From: Romboutsia sedimentorum
GTDB lineage: Bacteria; Bacillota; Clostridia; Peptostreptococcales; Peptostreptococcaceae
Direction: 5' to 3'
DNA length: 64,000 bases
NCBI RefSeq assembly: GCF_030131845.1
Contig: NZ_JASKYM010000001.1
Coordinates: forward strand, 310,001-374,000
The notes under the pieces were generated by a model. It saw only the letters and a list, made by a program, of their open reading frames with translations. It made no database searches and had not been told where the DNA came from. Shown here piece by piece: positions 16,385 to 25,463 of this stretch. Position 1 is the first letter of the stretch; every line of letters begins with the position of its first letter. Made by a program: the position numbers and the translations under genes.

Positions 16385-17740
16385 TAACTTCCTCTGACAT
16401 TATAGATCTTTCAAGTAATTGGTTAACTCTATCTTCAATTTCTTTTTTTGTTTTCTTTTGAACACACCTTTGAGCTAACTTCATTAGACTAGCTTTTAAA
16501 GCTTTAAAATAACTAACCTCAAGAGCAACTTCACGACCTTCATCAGTTGCAGCGCATAGCGAATGAGCCTTTGCAAGTTCAATACAAAGAAGTTTAAATT
16601 CTTTTTGGCTTTGTTCATTAAGTCCTAAAATAAAGTTCATACCACCAGTTATAGCATTCATTCTTTCTCTTGGAGAACCAGTCATAAAATCAGTGTAATC
16701 ATATCTATATAAAATCTCTCTTAGTAACTCTAGCTTCTCCATCATAACTGCAATAGCTGCACATGCATCTATACCAGTATTCCCTTTGTCTTCATAATGA
16801 CTTACAATATCAGCTGCAAGTTGTTTAACTCTATTAGGAGAACCAACAATAGCCTCCATTTTAGAAAACTTACCTTTCATTTTTTCTGTCAGTAAGTACT
16901 GGAATCTCACCACCTTCTGGCTTAAATTTTTGAATAGTTGTAAATATAACTCCGCCAGACTCACGAGCATTAAGTAAATCAAACAATCCATGCTTAACTT
17001 TAGAATTATCCTTGCATCCTACGTTTGCTAATTTATCTTCATCACTAAGCTTTCTTTTATTTGCTCTTTTAGGCTCTTCTCCAAGTAAATCACTACTCTT
17101 TGAAAAAGTAGAATATAATTGTTCGTCTAAATCATTTCTATCTGTTAAAACTACAATAGTTGGATTGTTAAATAATATCTAAAATTCTTTGTTTAGGGAA
17201 CATTCCACTAAATAGTACGTCATACTGAGGCATTGTTAAAGGCGCTATATTTTCTCCATCAACAGTTCTCCAGTTCATATATCTTTCAATGTTTGATGTT
17301 ATTGTTCCAACCTTTGCGTTTATACCATCACTTAAAACACAGAATGCATTATAGTTAAATAAATTTTGAACATCTTTTTTATATGTTTGAATTTGGTTAT
17401 ATGCCTCTTCATTACCTGCTACTACAAATTGATTCACAGCTAGAAATTCATTTTTGTCAGGATTGTCAAAGTCTATTATGTATGCCTTTTTAGTCCTTAT
17501 AGCATCTCCTTCTTTGAAAGATACATCTATTCCCTTTACCATTAAATCGTGGAAATATTTATTATTTTCCTCAAGCGAAGGTGAGTTAAAAGCTATTATT
17601 TGTCTGTATGCTTGCTAAACCGCTTCTTGTGGAAAGTCTCTATCCATACCCCAGGCTCTCTAGTATTTCTAGAGAGCCTTGTTCTAATGTATCTTCGTTA
17701 AAATCAAAATTATTTAATGCGTCCCCATCCTTATTTAAAT
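16235..17740 (-). pseudogene. hsdR: Degenerate type I restriction enzyme subunit R
   Basis: Fragments of HsdR follow each other in order on the minus strand. They are FNEDTLEQGSLEILESLGYG then a stop near 17645; QAYRQIIAFNSPSLEENNKY into the open frame 17168-17542 (AYNQIQTYKKDVQNLFNYNA, IERYMNWRTVDGE); after a stop and a deletion, [19 protein letters not shown] ... [11 protein letters not shown] (about 16915-17175); then EAIVGSPNRVKQLAADIVSH joined to the C-terminal helical region (GSPRERMNAITGGMNF); then a frameshift near 16384. The Walker A segment and most helicase motifs are deleted. An intact HsdR is around 1000 residues, and under half remains. No hsdM or hsdS is in the window. Confidence 0.88.
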
Positions 17741-17746
17741 TATTGT

Positions 17747-18550
17747 CTATTTCATTTTTTCTAGTTCTATCTTACTATCTATTAATAACTTTTCAAAGAA
17801 TGATTCCAAGTACTTAAAATCTGGTCTAATATTTCTGTTTACATCTGAATAATTAGATAATACTAAAGCATTTCTAAAATATAGTGAATGTTCTTTGAAT
17901 AAGTCATTATTTACATTGTAACCTAAGCTTCTTAGATACTTTATCATAAATACTGCTGTTGTTCTTGTGTTACCTTCACAAAATGGGTGAACTTGCCACA
18001 TTGAAGATGTAAATCTAGCTAGCCTACTTACAGATACTTTAGCGCTTTTTTTGCTTTCTTCTCCAAAATCATAAGCTAATATATCCATCAAGTCACTATA
18101 ATCTCCATATATAACACTATCCCCACCAAGTATAGGTTCTTTTTTGCTTATATTGTAATCTCTAAATTCTCCAACATATCTTTCTAGTTCATCTTTAAAT
18201 AAATCTTTAAATAATGCTCTGTGTATGCTCTTTAGAGTTATTGGACTAAATTTAAAACTTCCATTTTCTAATAACTGAACTATTCTTACAGATACTAAGT
18301 CGCATTCTTCAGTACTAATAATTGATTCATCATTAGGGTCATATTCTTTATAATAAGAATATAACTTTTCTTCAACTTCTTTATATGTCTTTTTTCCTTC
18401 TATAGAATCGTTCATTAGTTCTATTAGATATTTTGAAGGCTTTAGATTGTCTACTTCATTTAATCCTATTGCAACTTCCCAGTTATTTTTCTTTTCAGTT
18501 TTATCTATTCTATCTTCTGTTAATTTAGTGTATGATGATTGCTTATACAT
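17747..18550 (-). CDS. Fic/Doc family protein
   Basis: This 267-residue protein has a Fic core with HPFCEGNTR at residues 188-196, matching HxFx(D/E)GNxxR. The second Arg of the long motif is replaced by Ala (GNTRTTA). An N-terminal segment NDSIEGKKTYKEVEEKL (about 47-63) resembles VbhA-like inhibitor helices, though the usual Ser/Thr four residues before the Glu is an Asn. Known for the family: AMP transfer to target proteins. It lies directly upstream of the ruined hsdR on the same strand. Fic genes are often found inside type I restriction loci, so it was probably part of that locus. The open frame looks intact. Confidence 0.85.
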   Translation of the reverse strand: MYKQSSYTKLTEDRIDKTEKKNNWEVAIGLNEVDNLKPSKYLIELMNDSIEGKKTYKEVEEKLYSYYKEYDPNDESIISTEECDLVSVRIVQLLENGSFKFSPITLKSIHRALFKDLFKDELERYVGEFRDYNISKKEPILGGDSVIYGDYSDLMDILAYDFGEESKKSAKVSVSRLARFTSSMWQVHPFCEGNTRTTAVFMIKYLRSLGYNVNNDLFKEHSLYFRNALVLSNYSDVNRNIRPDFKYLESFFEKLLIDSKIELEKMK

Positions 18551-18586
18551 TATCTATTTCAATCCCTTCATTTACTATATTCTCTA

Positions 18587-18946
18587 CTACATTGAGTCAC
18601 TTATTAACCTACCAATAGCCATAACATCTATTCCCTTACCCAGCTGAAACTCATGTTGAACACTTCCTATTACTAATTTTACTTCACTATCTAAATCAAA
18701 TGTTCCTGAGTTTTCTATTGCATAGCTATTTATTTTGTTATAATGGAAAAATCTAAATTCCTTTTTCTTTCCTGTTATTCCCTGAGAGTTCATCATTATA
18801 ACCCTTTTGTGTGTAAATACAACTTCATCTCTTATACCTTTAAATGAGTATACTATTTCTTCGTTTTCCCCTAAAAATTCTGTGAATGCTTGGTTTTCTT
18901 TTCCTTTGTTTTCATAACCGAAAAATCCTAATTTTACAACTTCCAT
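18587..18946 (-). CDS. Bacterial PH-domain protein
   Basis: This 119-residue single-domain protein resembles the bPH_1 family (PF08000): a repeated beta pattern with EEIVYSFKGIRDEVVFTHKR early and a C-terminal helix (GIDVMAIGRLISDSM). Such proteins are small cytosolic beta-barrels that form rings; their role is poorly known. The gene is preceded by a good AAGGAG site and precedes the Fic gene on the same strand with a gap of 36 bases. Confidence 0.8.
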   Translation of the reverse strand: MEVVKLGFFGYENKGKENQAFTEFLGENEEIVYSFKGIRDEVVFTHKRVIMMNSQGITGKKKEFRFFHYNKINSYAIENSGTFDLDSEVKLVIGSVQHEFQLGKGIDVMAIGRLISDSM

Positions 18947-19024
18947 ATTAAATCTCCTTTTAATTAATGTATTGGTACTCTTAGTTTGTATGTATGTAAT
19001 TATATTGTATATTTTTTTATTGTC

Positions 19025-19117
19025 TTAGTCAAAATTTAATACTTTTTTAGGGCAAAACTCTATACAAACCACACATTATTTACATCAAGATGCTTCTATT
19101 ACTAATCTTTTTCCCAA
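19025..19117 (-). pseudogene. Ferredoxin relic (KorD/VorD-like) with two in-frame stops
   Basis: Inside the 18947-19251 gap a minus-strand frame starts TTG at 19117 after an AAGGTGAT site. It reads LGKRLVIEAS-stop-CK-stop-CVVCIEFCPKKV then LNFD-stop. The pattern CxxCxxC...CP with IEFCPKKVL is the first 4Fe-4S cluster block of 2-oxoacid ferredoxin oxidoreductase delta-type ferredoxins (usual form EASWCKxCxxCIEFCPKKVL). A Trp codon has become TGA and another codon TAA, and the second cluster is missing. It is a dead fragment. The remainder of the gap holds only the pxp promoter region. Confidence 0.65.
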
Positions 19118-19251
19118 TTTAATCACCTTCGCTGCCTAGAATATGTTACGTAGCCCAAGCATATGTATAAATATACTTATTTCATATCAAATTAAAGGAA
19201 AAAAAATAAATTTAATTAGTATTACTAAAATTTAAACACAGGGGGGATTTT

Positions 19252-20022
19252 ATGTTTAAAGTTGATTTAAACAGTGATTTAGGCGAAAGTTTTGGAAATT
19301 ATAAGTTAGGTCTTGATGAAGAAATTCTAAAGCATATAACGTCTGCAAACATTGCTTGTGGATGGCATGCTGGGGATGCTCTTTGTATGAGTAAAACTGT
19401 GAAAAATGCATGCAACCAGGATGTGGCAGTCGGTGCACATCCTGGTTTTATGGATTTAGAAGGCTTTGGTAGAAGAGAAATGAAAATAACAAAGCAAGAA
19501 GCAAAGGCTTATATTAAGTATCAATTAGGTGCACTTATGGCATTTACTACTTCTAATAATATTAAAATACAACATGTTAAACCACATGGCGCACTTTATA
19601 ATATGGCTGCTAAAGATAAAGATTTGGCTATGGGAATAGCTGAGGCTATATATGAAGTTGATAAAGATATAATTCTTCTTGGACTTGCTAATAGTCAAAT
19701 GATAAAAGCAGCAAAAGACATAGGACTAAGAGTAGCTAGTGAGGTCTTTGCAGATAGAGCATATAATTTAGATGGCTCTCTTGTATCTAGAAGTATAGAA
19801 GGCTCTGTAATACATGATGCTGATTTAGCTATATCTAGGGTTATAAGAATGGTTAAAGAGGGAAAAGTAAAATCAATAAGTGGTGAGGACATAAATATTG
19901 ATGCTCAATCAATATGTGTACATGGAGATAATCCTAAGGCTTTAGAATTTGTAAAAAAAATTCACGAAGCACTAATAAATGAAAATATAGAAATTGCTAA
20001 GCTCTCAGAGTTTATAAAGTAG
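19252..20022 (+). CDS. pxpA: 5-oxoprolinase subunit A (LamB/YcsF family)
   Basis: This 256-residue protein has the family opening [17 protein letters not shown], and the conserved blocks [30 protein letters not shown] and EVFADRAYN. With PxpB and PxpC it forms the ATP-dependent 5-oxoprolinase that opens cyclised glutamate (pyroglutamate) to L-glutamate. It is the first gene of a four-gene plus-strand operon with an NRAMP-like carrier, pxpB and pxpC. An AGGGGGGAT site precedes the ATG. Confidence 0.95.
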   Translation: MFKVDLNSDLGESFGNYKLGLDEEILKHITSANIACGWHAGDALCMSKTVKNACNQDVAVGAHPGFMDLEGFGRREMKITKQEAKAYIKYQLGALMAFTTSNNIKIQHVKPHGALYNMAAKDKDLAMGIAEAIYEVDKDIILLGLANSQMIKAAKDIGLRVASEVFADRAYNLDGSLVSRSIEGSVIHDADLAISRVIRMVKEGKVKSISGEDINIDAQSICVHGDNPKALEFVKKIHEALINENIEIAKLSEFIK

Positions 20023-20033
20023 GAGGAGCTAAA

Positions 20034-21263
20034 ATGAAAAAATCTAACAAAGAAGTAAAACAAGATGTAAAAACTGGTTCAAAAAATTTAGGAACTATTT
20101 TAGGTGCGGCATTTATTATGGCAACATCTGCTATTGGTCCTGGATTTTTAACGCAAACAGCACAATTTACATCAGAATTTGCAGCAAGTTTTGCATTTGT
20201 AATTTTATTATCTATAATATTGGATATTGGAGCTCAGCTAAACGTTTGGAGAATTATAGGAGTGTCAGGTCTTAGAGGTCAAGATATAGCAAACAAAGTA
20301 ATCCCAGGTCTTGGGTATTTTGTTGCGTTAATAGTCGCTTTAGGTGGATTAGCTTTTAATATAGGAAACATTGGTGGGTCTGCGCTTGGGTTAAATGTTT
20401 TATTTGGAATGGATGTAAGGTTAGCAGCTATTATTAGTGGGATAATGGGAATACTTATATTTTTATCTAAAGATGCAGGTTCTGCAATAGACAAGTTTGT
20501 AAAAATACTAGGTGTATTAATGATAGTTATTGTAGGGTATGTTGCAGTTGTTACAAAGCCTCCTGTTGGAGAAGCTTTATACAGATCAGTAGCTCCTCAA
20601 AATGTAAAATCTTTAATTTTCCCAACTATAACTCTACTTGGTGGAACTGTTGGAGGATACATTACATTTGCTGGTGGACATAGATTAATAGATGCTGGGA
20701 TTACTGGCGAAGAAAATATAGGCGAAATTACAAAGGGAGCTATCTCTGGTATAGCTATAGCCTCTATTATGAGAATTCTTTTATTTTTAGCAGTTTTAGG
20801 GGTTGTTTCTAAGGGACTTAAATTAGATCCACAAAATCCTGCTGCATCAGCTTTTCAACAAGGAGCTGGTATGATAGGGTATAAATTCTTTGGTGTAGTC
20901 TTATGGGCAGCATCAATTACATCTGTAGTTGGGTCAGCTTATACCTCTGTGTCATTTATAAAAACACTACATCCATTTATAGCTAAAAATGAAAAATATA
21001 TTATAATAGCATTTATATTTATATCTACAGTAGTTATGGCAGTAATAGGCAAGCCAGTAAAATTATTGATATTAGCGGGAGCATTAAATGGCTTAATTTT
21101 ACCTATTACAGTTGGAACAATCATATGGGCATCTAAAAGAAAAGATATTGTAGGTGAATATAAGCATCCTAAATGGTTATTTATATTTGGATTAATTATA
21201 GTATTAATAGCTGGATATGCAGGTGTAGTTTCACTACAAAGTATGAGTATGTTAGCAGGGTAA
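20034..21263 (+). CDS. NRAMP-family transporter (YcsG-like)
   Basis: This 409-residue protein has about 11 membrane segments. The first helix carries the ATSAIGPGFLTQTAQ segment, in the position of the NRAMP metal-site DPGN motif but without the Asp-Pro-Gly-Asn residues, so metal transport is doubtful. YcsG-type NRAMP homologues commonly sit in pxp operons, which suggests a role in bringing in 5-oxoproline or a related substrate (inference from context). It lies 11 bases after pxpA with a GGAGGAG site and 23 bases before pxpB. Confidence 0.85.
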   Translation: MKKSNKEVKQDVKTGSKNLGTILGAAFIMATSAIGPGFLTQTAQFTSEFAASFAFVILLSIILDIGAQLNVWRIIGVSGLRGQDIANKVIPGLGYFVALIVALGGLAFNIGNIGGSALGLNVLFGMDVRLAAIISGIMGILIFLSKDAGSAIDKFVKILGVLMIVIVGYVAVVTKPPVGEALYRSVAPQNVKSLIFPTITLLGGTVGGYITFAGGHRLIDAGITGEENIGEITKGAISGIAIASIMRILLFLAVLGVVSKGLKLDPQNPAASAFQQGAGMIGYKFFGVVLWAASITSVVGSAYTSVSFIKTLHPFIAKNEKYIIIAFIFISTVVMAVIGKPVKLLILAGALNGLILPITVGTIIWASKRKDIVGEYKHPKWLFIFGLIIVLIAGYAGVVSLQSMSMLAG

Positions 21264-21286
21264 TAAAAAGGTTTGGGGGATGTAAA

Positions 21287-21982
21287 ATGTATAAAGAAAC
21301 AAAATACTTAAATGCTGGAGATAAAGCTTTAGTTATAGAGTTTTCAGATAAAATTTCAGATGAAGTAAACAGTAAAGTCAGATCTATGATGATTGCAATA
21401 AACCAAAGAAAATTAGAATATATAGTTGAAATAATTCCAACTTATAGGTCTTTAATGGTTAACTACAATCCATTAAAAATAGAATATGATGAGTTGATAA
21501 ATTCATTAAAAGACATAGAACAAAGTTTAGGTAATATAGAAATACCTCCACCAAAAGTAATTGAAATTCCAACGTTATATGGTGGTGAATATGGACCAGA
21601 CATAGAAAATGTAGCAAAACACAATAACTTATCTATAGATGAAGTAATAAAAATTCATTCATCAAAAGAATATCTAATATATATGTTAGGATTTACACCT
21701 GGATTTCCTTACTTAGGAGGAATGGATAAAAGATTAGAAACGCCAAGGTTAAAAGTTCCTAGAACTAAAATTCCAGCAGGTTCAGTTGGTATAGCTTCTA
21801 AGCAAACAGGTATATATCCTATAGATAGCCCTGGAGGATGGCAACTTATTGGTAGAACTCCTCTCAAATTATTTGATATAAATAAAGGAAATCCATTTTT
21901 GCTAAGTGCTGGAAGTTATATTAAATTCACTCCTATAACAAAAGAAGAGTTTGATATAATTAATGCTGGAGGTGAGCTATAA
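21287..21982 (+). CDS. pxpB: 5-oxoprolinase subunit B (KipI family)
   Basis: The start is taken as the ATG at 21287, preceded by TTTGGGGGATG; a longer frame upstream overlaps the transporter gene and has no ribosome site. The 231-residue protein shows KipI/PxpB features: TPGFPYLGGMDKRL and the following PRTKIPAGSVGIA with YPIDSPGGWQLIGRT. It works together with PxpC, an arrangement sometimes fused in one protein. The stop overlaps the pxpC start (TAATG), so translation is coupled. Confidence 0.93.
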   Translation: MYKETKYLNAGDKALVIEFSDKISDEVNSKVRSMMIAINQRKLEYIVEIIPTYRSLMVNYNPLKIEYDELINSLKDIEQSLGNIEIPPPKVIEIPTLYGGEYGPDIENVAKHNNLSIDEVIKIHSSKEYLIYMLGFTPGFPYLGGMDKRLETPRLKVPRTKIPAGSVGIASKQTGIYPIDSPGGWQLIGRTPLKLFDINKGNPFLLSAGSYIKFTPITKEEFDIINAGGEL

Positions 21983-22998
21983 TGGGATTTACAGTAAAAT
22001 CTAAAGGTCTTTTAACTTTAATACAAGGTAGTCCTAGAATAGGTTATCAGCAATATGGAGTTTCTATGTCTGGGGCTATGGATTCATATTCTCATAGATT
22101 GGGTAATATACTACTTGGAAATAAAGAAGATGAAGCTTCACTTGAAATTCTTATTATGGGCCCTACTCTACTATTTGACAAACCTAGCAAAATAGCTATT
22201 ACTGGAGGAGATTTAAGTCCAAGGATTAACAATATACCTATAAAAATGTGGAAAAGTTATATAGTTAATAGTGGAGATATATTATCTTTTGATGACCTTA
22301 AAAATGGATGCAGATCCTACATTTCATTTGAGGGAGGTATTGATGTAGCTTATGTGATGGAAAGTAAATCTACTTATACAAAAGCTAATTTAGGTGGATA
22401 TGAAGGTAGGCCTTTAAAAGAAAATGATTATATAAATTTAGATAATCTTAAAAGTAATACTATAAATACTATTGATGATATATATATACCAATCTTTAAA
22501 AATGAAATTACATTAAGGCTTGTAAAAGGACCTCAAGATGATATGTTTTCAGATGAAGAATACCAAAAATTCATTTCAGGTGAGTATTTTGTAACTGATG
22601 AATGTGATAGAATGGGATACCGATTAGATGGAGAACCTATCACACACCTAAGGGGTGCTGATATAATATCTGATGGTATTGCTTTTGGTGCTATACAAAT
22701 ACCAGGTCACGGTAAACCTATCATAATGATGGCTGACAGACAAACGGTTGGAGGCTATACTAAAATAGCAAATGTAATAAGTACAGATTTGTATAAACTT
22801 GCACAAGCAAAACCAGGTGATAAGATATCATTTGAAGAAATAAATATATATCAGTCTCATGAATTATTAAAGCTTTATGAAAAAGAAATTGAAAATGTTA
22901 AAAATAATATGAAGTCTCAAGAAGTATTAAAAAATAGAAATTTTAACATAACAATAGATGATGTTTTATTTAAAACTTTAGTAGAAGAAATTAAATAA
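21982..22998 (+). CDS. pxpC: 5-oxoprolinase subunit C (KipA/biotin-dependent carboxyltransferase-like family)
   Basis: This 338-residue protein has the family motifs GPRIGYQQYGVSMSGAMD-like opening (here SPRIGYQQYGVSMSGAMDSY), GGDLSPRINN, CRSYISFEGGID and SDGIAFGAIQIPGHGKPI. It completes the PxpABC oxoprolinase that returns pyroglutamate to the glutamate pool. It is the last gene of the operon and is followed by a terminator. Confidence 0.94.
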   Translation: MGFTVKSKGLLTLIQGSPRIGYQQYGVSMSGAMDSYSHRLGNILLGNKEDEASLEILIMGPTLLFDKPSKIAITGGDLSPRINNIPIKMWKSYIVNSGDILSFDDLKNGCRSYISFEGGIDVAYVMESKSTYTKANLGGYEGRPLKENDYINLDNLKSNTINTIDDIYIPIFKNEITLRLVKGPQDDMFSDEEYQKFISGEYFVTDECDRMGYRLDGEPITHLRGADIISDGIAFGAIQIPGHGKPIIMMADRQTVGGYTKIANVISTDLYKLAQAKPGDKISFEEINIYQSHELLKLYEKEIENVKNNMKSQEVLKNRNFNITIDDVLFKTLVEEIK

Positions 22999-23005
22999 TA
23001 TAAAA

Positions 23006-23048
23006 ATAAGGGGCTGTCGCACTAGAAAATAGCGCTACGCCCTTTTTT
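23006..23048 (+). terminator. Terminator of the pxp operon
   Basis: AAGGGGCTGTCGC ... GCGCTACGCCC followed by six Ts forms an imperfect hairpin 8 bases after the pxpC stop. The GGGGCTGTCGC style is common in clostridial terminators. Confidence 0.75.
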
Positions 23049-23113
23049 GTGTAAAAAAATATACTAATTAATTAAATTAATCATAAACAAGCTTATTTAG
23101 TGGTAGTTGCTTT

Positions 23114-23971
23114 CTAATATTTAAAGAAACCTTCTCCAGTTGCAACTCCCAGCTTTCCTTTATCAATGTACTCAGTTCTTAAGAAATGAGCTAGCTTTTT
23201 TGAATGTTTATTTCCTTCTTTTGCTTTTACGCTTGCTATATTATAAGCAGTTGTAATACCTACTAAATCTAAAATCGCAAAAGGTCCTAGTGGCGCTCCA
23301 GTTGCTACTCTCCATGTTTTATCAATTGTTTCTGGATCAGCTACTTCATCTATTAATAGTGATTGAGCTGTGTCCAATAACGGAACTAATAAAGAATTCA
23401 AAATGTAACCTGGTTGCTCTTTATGTAAAGGCAATGCAACCATGCCAATAGCTTTTGCAAACTCAATCACGTCTTCGAATACTTTCGTATCCGTTTGTGC
23501 ATGCTTCATAATCTCTGCCGTATTGTTTTTCCTAATTTCATTTGCAAAATGTAGAGCTAGGAATTTCTCTGGTCGTCCTGTCGCTTGTGCAAACATACTT
23601 GGTAACAGAGTAGAAGTGTTTGTTGCAAAGATGGTTTTCTCAGGCGCTACTTGCCCCAATTTAGTGTAAAAATCAGTTTTGATTTGAACAACCTCTGGTA
23701 TCGCTTCAATCACAAGATCAGCGTCCGCAACTGCTGCTGCTAAATCACAGCTATAAGTAATTCGTTCATAAGCTGTGTGTACTTCTTCTTGCGTTGCAAT
23801 TAAGTCTTTTTGATAGTTACCCATTAAACATTTAAAGTGTTCTTTTGCACGGGCTAACACTTCGTCATTGATGTCATAAACAGAGACATTAAATCCTTTT
23901 AAAGCTGTTTGGAACGCAATTTGACTCCCTAAAATACCGCTACCGGCAACAGTAATATTTTTATAATTCAT
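23114..23971 (-). CDS. 3-hydroxyacyl-CoA dehydrogenase family protein
   Basis: This 285-residue protein has an N-terminal Rossmann fold with GSGILGSQIAFQTALKG (residues 10-26), the EAIPE block near residue 93, the ATNTSTL block near 118 and the ALHFANE block near 141 (the catalytic His is in this loop). The C-terminal helical dimer domain follows (GYILNSLLVPLL). It would interconvert 3-hydroxyacyl-CoA and 3-oxoacyl-CoA using NAD. It stands alone, without thiolase or crotonase genes. Its base composition is visibly richer in G and C, with codons such as GCG, GGC and CGT that neighbours avoid, which suggests acquisition from another Firmicute. Confidence 0.88.
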   Translation of the reverse strand: MNYKNITVAGSGILGSQIAFQTALKGFNVSVYDINDEVLARAKEHFKCLMGNYQKDLIATQEEVHTAYERITYSCDLAAAVADADLVIEAIPEVVQIKTDFYTKLGQVAPEKTIFATNTSTLLPSMFAQATGRPEKFLALHFANEIRKNNTAEIMKHAQTDTKVFEDVIEFAKAIGMVALPLHKEQPGYILNSLLVPLLDTAQSLLIDEVADPETIDKTWRVATGAPLGPFAILDLVGITTAYNIASVKAKEGNKHSKKLAHFLRTEYIDKGKLGVATGEGFFKY

Positions 23972-24024
23972 ACCAACATCCCCCTTTGTTACGTAAACTT
24001 ATTTGTATTACTACAATAAATTTA

Positions 24025-24942
24025 TTATTTATTTTTTAAAAAGTACCCTTTTTTGTCTAAAATAAATACAATCAATATACCACAAGCTAACACAAAGGTA
24101 CTTGCAAGCCCTGCTTCTGGTCCAAATATGCCTCCTGTAATAAGGTTATTTCCTACTAAGTTTAAATCCACTAAACTACCGACTTGAACATTTATTCCAC
24201 TAACTTCAAATCCAAAGAAATTACCTTGAGCAAAGTTCCATGCACTATGCATTCCACACGCAATCCATAAATTATTAGTCTTTATAACACAAAGTCCAAA
24301 GAAAATCCCTACTAATATGATATTTAATATAGCTATATAATTTATATTAGGATTTCCTAAATGTAGTAATCCAAAGAACACAGATGAAAGTATTAGTCCA
24401 AATATAATATTATATCTAGCACCTAATATGTTCATAAGCCATCCTCTTGTCAGTACCTCTTCAGTTCCACCTTGTACTATCCACCCTATAAGCACTATCA
24501 AAACACTTACTATAGCTGATATACCTACTGGTTGTATAGGTTTTTTTTCAAGTTCTATATACCCTAGTATAAATAGTATTAATACTACTACACTCATCAT
24601 AGCTAGACCTATTAAAAACCCTATTGCATATTTTTTCAACCATTTGTCTTTGTAAAATCCAATAGTTGATATTTTTCTTTTTTCTATTTTTGAAACCCTA
24701 AAAAATACTACTAATGATGTAAACATAAATGAAAGTAAAGTAATTAATAAAACTATTATGTCTTTATTTTCTACAAAGAAATTGGTTTTTTCTAACGACT
24801 TTATAAGAGGATAAGTAACTAATCCTCCCAAAAATTGTCCACAGAACATAAATATTAAAGCTAGGATAATAGCCCAAATAAAGTTTGGAAGTTTTTTACT
24901 CATTCTTGCTTGCGAAACTAAATCTGTTTTTTGTACAAACAT
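24025..24942 (-). CDS. CPBP-family intramembrane metalloprotease
   Basis: This 305-residue protein has about eight membrane segments and carries the three CPBP (Abi) motifs: EEVLTRGW (EExxxR), FFGLLHLGNP (FxxxH) and a later SAWNFAQG (HSAWNF block, HxxxN). The family includes the CAAX prenyl protease Rce1 and bacterial proteins used in peptide maturation or immunity. Substrate unknown. It is a single gene with an AGGAG site. Confidence 0.88.
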   Translation of the reverse strand: MFVQKTDLVSQARMSKKLPNFIWAIILALIFMFCGQFLGGLVTYPLIKSLEKTNFFVENKDIIVLLITLLSFMFTSLVVFFRVSKIEKRKISTIGFYKDKWLKKYAIGFLIGLAMMSVVVLILFILGYIELEKKPIQPVGISAIVSVLIVLIGWIVQGGTEEVLTRGWLMNILGARYNIIFGLILSSVFFGLLHLGNPNINYIAILNIILVGIFFGLCVIKTNNLWIACGMHSAWNFAQGNFFGFEVSGINVQVGSLVDLNLVGNNLITGGIFGPEAGLASTFVLACGILIVFILDKKGYFLKNK

Positions 24943-25178
24943 TAATAATTCTCCTTTCTAAGTTTTTCCATTAATTCTCATACTTTCATTATATACCTTA
25001 ATCTATTTTTTTTCATTAAATCTCCTCTTTTCATTAAATCTCTTTTGATTTCATTAAGATATTAAATTCAAATTGAACCATTCATTTTCATTTTCATTGT
25101 ATTTAAACGTAGAAATTTGTAAATTTACGCTTATAATGGTAAAATGAATGAATCACATTATTTATGGAGGTGATTAAA

Positions 25179-25373
25179 ATGAATACAATGTATTGCCCAA
25201 GATGTATAGTAGAAGTAATGGATTTAACTAAGCATGAAGAAGGAACTGATTTTGAAATATTAAATGAAGGAACTGAAAATGAAGTTAAAGAAGAATTTGA
25301 ATATGCAGTTGATATATATACATGCCCTGAATGTGGTCATGTAGTTGAAGATTATATGGAAATAGAAGAATAA
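25179..25373 (+). CDS. Small zinc-ribbon protein of 64 residues
   Basis: The start is the ATG at 25179, preceded by GGAGGTGATT; an ATG 15 bases earlier lies inside the ribosome site. The protein has two Cys pairs, CPRC (residues 5-8) and CPEC (about 50-53), the spacing of a zinc ribbon, separated by an acidic middle. No function known. A truncated copy of its promoter and first codons sits at 39441-39491 next to the capsule operon promoter. Confidence 0.7.
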   Translation: MNTMYCPRCIVEVMDLTKHEEGTDFEILNEGTENEVKEEFEYAVDIYTCPECGHVVEDYMEIEE

Positions 25374-25398
25374 TATCCAGCTGATGTAATTAATTTTC

Positions 25399-25443
25399 AA
25401 GCCAACAATTTAGTAATTACATTACTATTACAATTGTTGGCTT
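25399..25443. terminator. Strong bidirectional terminator
   Basis: AAGCCAACAATT (25399-25410) pairs perfectly with AATTGTTGGCTT (25432-25443), with an inner TAGTAAT/ATTACTA stem. It lies between the zinc-ribbon gene and the convergent end of the polysaccharide operon. Confidence 0.85.
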
Positions 25444-25463
25444 AAAAGAAAACATACAAACTC

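Noticed and set aside
20034..21263. Classical manganese/iron NRAMP importer
   Set aside because: The DPGN metal-binding motif of the first helix is replaced (AIGPGF) and the gene is embedded in a pxp operon, so a metal role is not supported.
24960..25130. Repeated TTTTCATTAAATCTC units upstream of the zinc-ribbon gene
   Set aside because: Only two to three short, AT-rich partial repeats; not distinguishable from low-complexity sequence.
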